Positions 7,005-10,426 of a stretch of DNA of 10,426 nt are shown here, in pieces (positions within the stretch are counted from its first letter, which is position 1; the number at the start of each line of letters is the position of its first letter). The stretch is taken from NCBI GenBank assembly GCA_023460315.1, contig JAEWQO010000008.1, positions 1 to 10,426 on the forward strand, given 5' to 3'. The notes beneath the pieces were generated by a model. That model was not told the DNA's origin and ran no database searches. It saw nothing but the letters and a program-made list of their open reading frames with translations. Made by a program: the position numbers and the translations under genes. This DNA is from Actinomycetes bacterium (lineage in GTDB: Bacteria > Actinomycetota > Coriobacteriia > Coriobacteriales > Eggerthellaceae).

Positions 7005-7421
7005 GCGCTTCGACCTCAGCCCCTTGCAACCGTCTATCCACGTCTGCCCGAAACATGCTTGGAGAAGCTTCTCGTCGAAGACGATGGAGGACGTGTATTG
7101 GACCAGCAATATACCAGTCATCGCCTGATAGTGCAGGCAGGCATCAGTCTGGACCACATCAGACAATACGGGACCAGTTCGCTCTAAGGATGGCCGCCGA
7201 CCGCGTTGGATGGCCTCCCTTCGGTCACCCGTGACGCACACGCCGGGTCTGGCCACATCGTGAGCTTGCACCATGCTAAACGCCATGCCCAAGCGCCCCC
7301 ATTCCAATTAAATTGGCAAAGGGTGCACGGATTCGACCTTGCCATACGTTTTCAGAGTACAGGAGGGAACGTGCCTCGGAAGAAAGACCCTCCGAACGAT
7401 GCGATCGGAAAGGAAGACATT
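7005..7421. other. Intergenic stretch without a convincing gene
   Basis: These 417 bp separate the TspO-like gene from the signal-peptide gene. Open frames cross it on both strands, but none has a good ribosome site or a recognisable family. One plus-strand frame ending at about 7187 reads LEKLLVEDDGGRVLDQQY and further helix-like sequence, and could be the tail of a degraded gene. Small palindromes occur at 7062-7073 (GAGAAGCTTCTC) and 7304-7316 (CCAATTAAATTGG). The latter lies about 105 bp before the next start codon and could be an operator. I find no clear terminator for the TspO-like gene and no clear -35/-10 pair for the cassette that follows. Confidence 0.5.
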
Positions 7422-7838
7422 ATGAAGACGAGAACGAAAATTGCCGGACTTGCCTGCATGGTCACACTGGCCAGCGCGGTGGCAGTGCCCACTGCTTTCG
7501 CCGCAGGCGGATACGGAAAGGATTTCACCGATCTCAACGGCGATGGAGTCTGCGACACCTACGCGACCTCATCCGAAACTTTCACGGACCACGAAACTGG
7601 CATTGGCATTGACGATGCCAACAGCTCGGAGAACGGAACGGCCGATAGCTCCAACGCCGTAGCCCAGGGTGCCGGAAACTTTGTCGACCAGAATGGCGAC
7701 GGCATCTGCGACAATTGTCCGAATGGGAACCAAAAGGGCACTTTTGTCGACCAGAATGGCGACGGCATCTGCGACAATGCTGGCACGGGCCAAGGATATG
7801 ACGCAAGAGGCGGCTGCGGCCATCGCGCTGGTCGATAG
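7422..7838 (+). CDS. Small secreted protein with DxNGDGxCD calcium-loop repeats
   Basis: I place the start at the ATG at 7422, because GGAAAGGAAG lies just upstream and the product then begins with a textbook Sec signal peptide (MKTRTKIAGLACMVTLASAV, continuing to a likely cut after AFA near residue 27). The mature part of about 111 residues is acidic and rich in Gly, Asn and Asp. It carries three loops of the form DxNGDGxCD at 37-45, 89-97 and 110-118, matching the DxNxDGxxD pattern of calcium-binding EF-hand, dockerin and thrombospondin type-3 loops. The last two are encoded by an identical 36-bp DNA repeat. Five cysteines remain after cleavage (44, 96, 99, 117, 132). The C-terminus is Gly/Arg-rich, with no LPxTG or membrane anchor. 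It lies 40 bp before the ECF sigma factor gene on the same strand, suggesting one operon. Extracellular calcium binding is inferred from the motif; the function is unknown. Confidence 0.75.
   Translation: MKTRTKIAGLACMVTLASAVAVPTAFAAGGYGKDFTDLNGDGVCDTYATSSETFTDHETGIGIDDANSSENGTADSSNAVAQGAGNFVDQNGDGICDNCPNGNQKGTFVDQNGDGICDNAGTGQGYDARGGCGHRAGR
7680..7778 (+). repeat. 36-bp exact direct repeat, 63-bp period
   Basis: Positions 7680-7715 and 7743-7778 are identical, starting TTTGTCGACCAGAATGGCGA. Each encodes FVDQNGDGICDN in the same frame, with 21 codons from one copy to the next. The DNA-level identity points to recent duplication or conversion rather than old protein-level similarity, and makes copy-number change by recombination possible. 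Confidence 0.95.
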
Positions 7839-7878
7839 TATACACGTGGAAAAGTAAGCGAGGAACAGCCGAAGGGCT

Positions 7879-8364
7879 ATGCGGATCGACGTGGATATAG
7901 AGGAAACCATCGACCGCTACGGCGATGTGGTCCTGCGCGCCTGTTCCGCATACCTTCGGCACCAAGATGCCGAAGACGTCTTCCAAGACACGTTCCTCAA
8001 GTACGCGACCCACGAGCAAGCGTTCAATGGAGAAGACCACCGAAAAGCCTGGCTCATCCGTGTGGCGGTGAACCTGAGCAAGGATCGGCTGCGGTCCTCC
8101 TCGGGGAAGACGGTGTCACTTGACCAAGTCCCCGAAGCGACGGTCGACGCCGATGACGACACGGCAGTCGAACGCATGCATATCCGTCAAGCGATGGCCT
8201 GTCTCTCGGACGATCAGCGTCTAGCGCTGATGCTCTCGGCCGTGGAAGGCTACACCGTGCCGGAGATAGCCCAGATCATGGGGAAACCGCACAACACGGT
8301 CTATTCCCATATAAGACGCGGCAAGAAGAAGCTAGAGAAGGTGCTTGCGCATGACCGAGCATGA
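7879..8364 (+). CDS. ECF-type RNA polymerase sigma factor
   Basis: This 161-residue protein has the standard two-domain ECF layout. Region 2 spans about 10-75, with the core-binding and -10 recognition part RHQDAEDVFQDTFLKY (27-42) and the AWLIRVAVNLSKDRLRS helix (57-73). A short acidic linker follows. Region 4 spans about 103-156, with the -35-recognition helix-turn-helix GYTVPEIAQIMGKPHNTVYSHIRRG. It lacks regions 1 and 3, as expected. It should redirect RNA polymerase to a small regulon, probably including its own operon. Its stop lies 14 bases inside the next gene, an anti-sigma factor, so the two are translationally coupled. The ribosome site is not ideal: AAGGG is close to the ATG, and GAGGAA lies about 14 bases upstream. 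Confidence 0.9.
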   Translation: MRIDVDIEETIDRYGDVVLRACSAYLRHQDAEDVFQDTFLKYATHEQAFNGEDHRKAWLIRVAVNLSKDRLRSSSGKTVSLDQVPEATVDADDDTAVERMHIRQAMACLSDDQRLALMLSAVEGYTVPEIAQIMGKPHNTVYSHIRRGKKKLEKVLAHDRA

Positions 8365-9094
8365 TGTCAGGAACATCGACAAAGCCATCGCAGTCGGCTG
8401 GTCCGACATAAGAGTCGCCGGGGATCTCAAAACATCCACATTGGCAGCGATTCATGCCGCCCAGCATGCCCAGGCCACCGGGGACGAAACCGCACAGAAC
8501 CCTCCTTCCAAAACAGTATCGATAACCGCCCTTCTCAGCGAAATGGACAAGACGACGCCTCGACAGTTCAAGCGGAGACGGAATCGTCTGGCAGCTGGCC
8601 TCGTGGCGGCAATCTTGTTTCTGACGTTCATCGGGGTTGGGGCAAACATCATCTACCACACGGAGACCGCCAGCGCACAGGTCAAATCGGAGGCGACGGT
8701 GACACTGGGAGTGAATCGCTTCAGCAAGGTTGTAAGAGCCACGGCCGCGCAAGAGGACTCGCAAGACGAGGTGGACTCTTTGGGGTTAAAAGGCACGGAC
8801 TACGACACCGCTATGACGACTCTGGCAGAGAGCGGATACCTTGGGAGCGGCGACATTGACGTTGAAGTGGATGCCAACGCGGACGACCAAAAGCAGACAC
8901 TTGTCGAAACCACTTCAGTGCGTTTGGAAGACGCAGGCTTCAGCGGCACGTGCAATGGACGAGGCTACGGCAAGCATAACGGAGAAGGCGGCAGTTCCGG
9001 CAACGGGTCAAACCTCAGCGAGGAAGACCACAGCGGCGGCAGACACGGCAATGGCAATGGCAATGGCAATGGCAATGGCAATGCTGGCAGCTAG
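8351..9094 (+). CDS. Membrane-anchored anti-sigma factor, RsgI-like
   Basis: I start this 247-residue protein at the ATG at 8351, preceded by AAGG about 9 bases upstream; a TTG at 8345 is possible but less likely. Residues 1-78 are cytoplasmic and should hold the sigma factor. One membrane helix follows (about 80-102, rich in Ala, Leu, Ile and Val after the basic patch KRRRNR). Residues 114-195, with VTLGVNRFSKVVRA and a helix-like DTAMTTLAESGYL, resemble the extracytoplasmic middle domain of RsgI anti-sigma factors. The tail (198-247) is low-complexity Gly/Asn/His/Ser, ending in (GN)6. In RsgI proteins an Asn-Pro pair just before this domain is cut to start signalling; here the aligned bases encode Glu-Ala, so that cut site seems absent. 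Overlap with the sigma gene supports a sigma/anti-sigma pair. The sensed signal is unknown. Confidence 0.75.
   Translation: MTEHDVRNIDKAIAVGWSDIRVAGDLKTSTLAAIHAAQHAQATGDETAQNPPSKTVSITALLSEMDKTTPRQFKRRRNRLAAGLVAAILFLTFIGVGANIIYHTETASAQVKSEATVTLGVNRFSKVVRATAAQEDSQDEVDSLGLKGTDYDTAMTTLAESGYLGSGDIDVEVDANADDQKQTLVETTSVRLEDAGFSGTCNGRGYGKHNGEGGSSGNGSNLSEEDHSGGRHGNGNGNGNGNGNAGS
9047..9082 (+). repeat. GGCAAT hexanucleotide repeat, 6 copies
   Basis: Six perfect tandem GGCAAT units encode (Gly-Asn)6 at residues 233-244 of the anti-sigma factor. The unit is 6 bp, so slippage changes the tail by two residues without shifting the frame. Confidence 0.97.
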
Positions 9095-9169
9095 GATCCC
9101 AGAAAGTCAAGACGCACCCATGCAGAAAAGGGTTGCCCGGCCGACAATCCTGCCCTGATCAGCGTTTCC

Positions 9170-10299
9170 CTAGACGTCGAGCTGCTGGTAGGTGTCGAAT
9201 TCATCCGTCACCTCTTTCGAGGGTTCAGGCGTGAGCTTCGAGACCACGAGAATCATGAGCGTCGCCACGATGAAGGCCGGCAAAAGCTCATAGACCGCGA
9301 AGACCCCGCCGAGAGGCTTGACGAACGAATGCCAGATGAGCACCGTGACCGCCCCCGAGACCATGCCGGCCAGCGCGCCGGCGAAGTTCGTGCGGTGCCA
9401 GTACAGGCTCATGAGCATGAGCGGCCCAAACGAAGCTCCGAAACCCGCCCATGCGTAGGAGACGACGTTGAAAATGGACGAGTTCTCGTCCAAAGCGATG
9501 ACAATGCCGAACAGCAGCACCGCCACAAGCGTGAGACGTGCGACGACCATGACCTGCCGGTCGGTCGCGTCCTTCTTGATGAGACCCTTGAAGATATTGG
9601 TGGCGACCGCAGAGCCCGATATGAGCAGGTATGACGAGGACGAGCTCATCGAGGCCGCAAAGATGCCCGACACGACGAGTCCACAGAAGAATGCCGGCAA
9701 CAGCATCTGGGAAAGGACGATGAAGACGTTCTCCGCGGAAGACTGCGTCAAAAACTCCACCGGGAGGATGGCGCGGCCGACGAGCCCGATGCAGACCGCG
9801 CAGGCAAGGGAAACGACACACCAGGCAACCGCGATGATTCTCGACTTCTTCAGTTCGCTGGAATGGCGAATGCTCATGAACCGCACGAGCACCTGAGGCA
9901 TGCCGAAATAGCCGAGCCCCCACGCCAATCCCGAGATGATCGTGATCGTTCCGTATTCGGCGGCCGCACCGAACACAGGGGCGCCGTTCTGGACAACCTG
10001 TCTGCCCGATTCGTCGAGAACCGGCACGGCTATCTGCGTCGCGCTCAGATAGCCCGGTATGTCACGCAGGAACGCAACCGTGTTGTCGACACCGCCCGCC
10101 GCGGCGACGCTGCCCACAAACACGATGGCAAGGGCGAGGATCATGATCGTCCCTTGGACGAGGTCGGTGGTGCACACCGAAAGGTATCCATCGATGAACG
10201 TGTAAAGAAACACGACAAGCGCGCCGAGAACCATCATGGTGGCGTAATCGAGACCAAAAAGCGTCGAGAACAGCTTTCCGCAGGTCACAAAGCAACTTC
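9170..10299 (-). pseudogene. putP: Sodium/proline symporter PutP, 5' end removed by the IS
   Basis: The remaining 375 codons match the SSS-family proline transporter PutP from the region corresponding to about residue 130-150 of the E. coli protein (502 residues) to the C-terminus. Recognisable parts are KLFSTLFGLDYATMMVLG near the break, the VDNTVAFLRDIPGY loop, WGLGYFGMPQVLVRFMSIR, and MSSSSSYLLISGSAV, which holds the Ser-rich segment that coordinates sodium in TM9. The tail EPSKEVTDEFD is also typical. The first membrane helices, including the sodium-site Asp of TM2 (Asp55 in E. coli), are missing beyond 10299 because the IS end begins at 10300. The frame stays open into the IS and could start at an ATG at 10393, adding 32 IS-encoded residues, but such a product should not transport proline. 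It is convergent to the anti-sigma gene, with only 75 bp between them. Confidence 0.9.
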
Positions 10300-10426
10300 C
10301 TACATAGGGTCTGCTCTGTAACAGCCCATTTTTCGCAACCGGCTTTACGCGTGTTTCATTGAACATAGCGGCGCAAGTGTGCCCGCGGCCCATGTGAGTC
10401 TTTCAAGCAGCCAATGGACAAAGGCA
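10300..10426 (-). mobile_element. Start of a second IS copy, identical to 1-127
   Basis: All 127 bases match 1-127 exactly, including the inverted repeat and the last codons of the transposase (stop at 10345-10347). The orientation is the same as the first copy. It is either a second physical copy flanking the block, or the same copy seen again because the sequence is circular. Confidence 0.95.

Noticed and set aside
6515..7234. Plus-strand frame of 239 codons overlapping the TspO-like gene
   Set aside because: Most of it is a shifted frame of the TspO-like gene and it has a Ser/Arg-rich shadow composition. Only its last part enters the intergenic region.
7206..7421. Longer N-terminus for the secreted repeat protein, starting at 7206
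   Set aside because: The ATG at 7422 has a good ribosome site and begins a proper signal peptide. The longer form would bury that signal peptide inside the protein.
7680..7778. CRISPR-like array
   Set aside because: There are only two copies of the 36-bp repeat, and they lie in frame inside a coding sequence that encodes a repeated protein motif.
7422..7838. Dockerin of a cellulosome
   Set aside because: The loops match DxNxDGxxD, but the paired F-helices and the spacing of a type I dockerin are missing, and there is no attached enzyme domain.
9095..9169. Bidirectional terminator between the anti-sigma gene and putP
   Set aside because: I searched for a stem-loop with a T-run and found only short, weak palindromes.
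1..10426. Autonomous plasmid or phage, suggested by the terminal repeat
   Set aside because: There is no replication initiator, partition, relaxase, integrase or phage structural gene. The repeat is an IS end of exactly 127 bp.

Overview
The window looks like a chromosomal or accessory segment of a moderately GC-rich Gram-positive actinobacterium. A member of the Coriobacteriia (Eggerthellaceae-like gut or oral bacteria) is my best guess, from protein style only: an S15-type CocE/NonD hydrolase, an SSS-family PutP, a TspO-like protein, and an ECF sigma/RsgI-like anti-sigma pair next to a secreted protein with DxNGDGxCD repeats. The lineage is an inference. There are no rRNA or tRNA genes, no CRISPR array, and no replication, partition or conjugation gene.

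Layout. 1-1631 is a complete insertion sequence (IS5/IS1182-type DDE transposase on the minus strand, 22-bp imperfect terminal inverted repeats). It cuts off the 3' end of a tetR-type regulator gene (1610-2056, minus). Upstream of tetR on the same strand are a large CocE/NonD alpha/beta hydrolase gene (2183-3976) and a DUF1097-like membrane protein gene (4004-4630), forming a likely three-gene operon. The intergenic region 4631-4913 is rich in palindromes and separates this operon from a divergent multi-pass membrane protein gene (4914-5954). A perfect 22-bp-arm hairpin (6083-6137) and a good sigma-70-type promoter (6142-6170) precede a TspO/MBR-like membrane protein gene (6210-7004). After about 420 bp without a convincing gene comes a compact plus-strand cassette: a small secreted protein with calcium-loop repeats (7422-7838), an ECF sigma factor (7879-8364) and an overlapping membrane-anchored RsgI-like anti-sigma factor with a Gly-Asn tail (8351-9094). 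Convergent to it is putP (9170-10299, minus), which lacks its 5' end because a second IS copy starts at 10300.

Ends. The first 127 bases are repeated exactly as the last 127, and base 1 is the outermost base of the IS inverted repeat. The sequence therefore closes on itself as a 10,299-bp circle, or is a chromosomal block between two directly oriented IS copies that an assembler collapsed. In either reading, the two genes touching the IS (tetR and putP) are broken, and the bases on either side of the IS show no target-site duplication, as expected for recombination between two IS copies. With no replication gene, an autonomous plasmid is unlikely.

Functionally, the most interesting piece is the sigma/anti-sigma/secreted-repeat cassette, which looks like a self-contained envelope- or ion-sensing regulatory module. 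Second is the hydrolase-membrane protein-TetR operon with its candidate operator, whose repressor has been truncated by the IS and may be non-functional.
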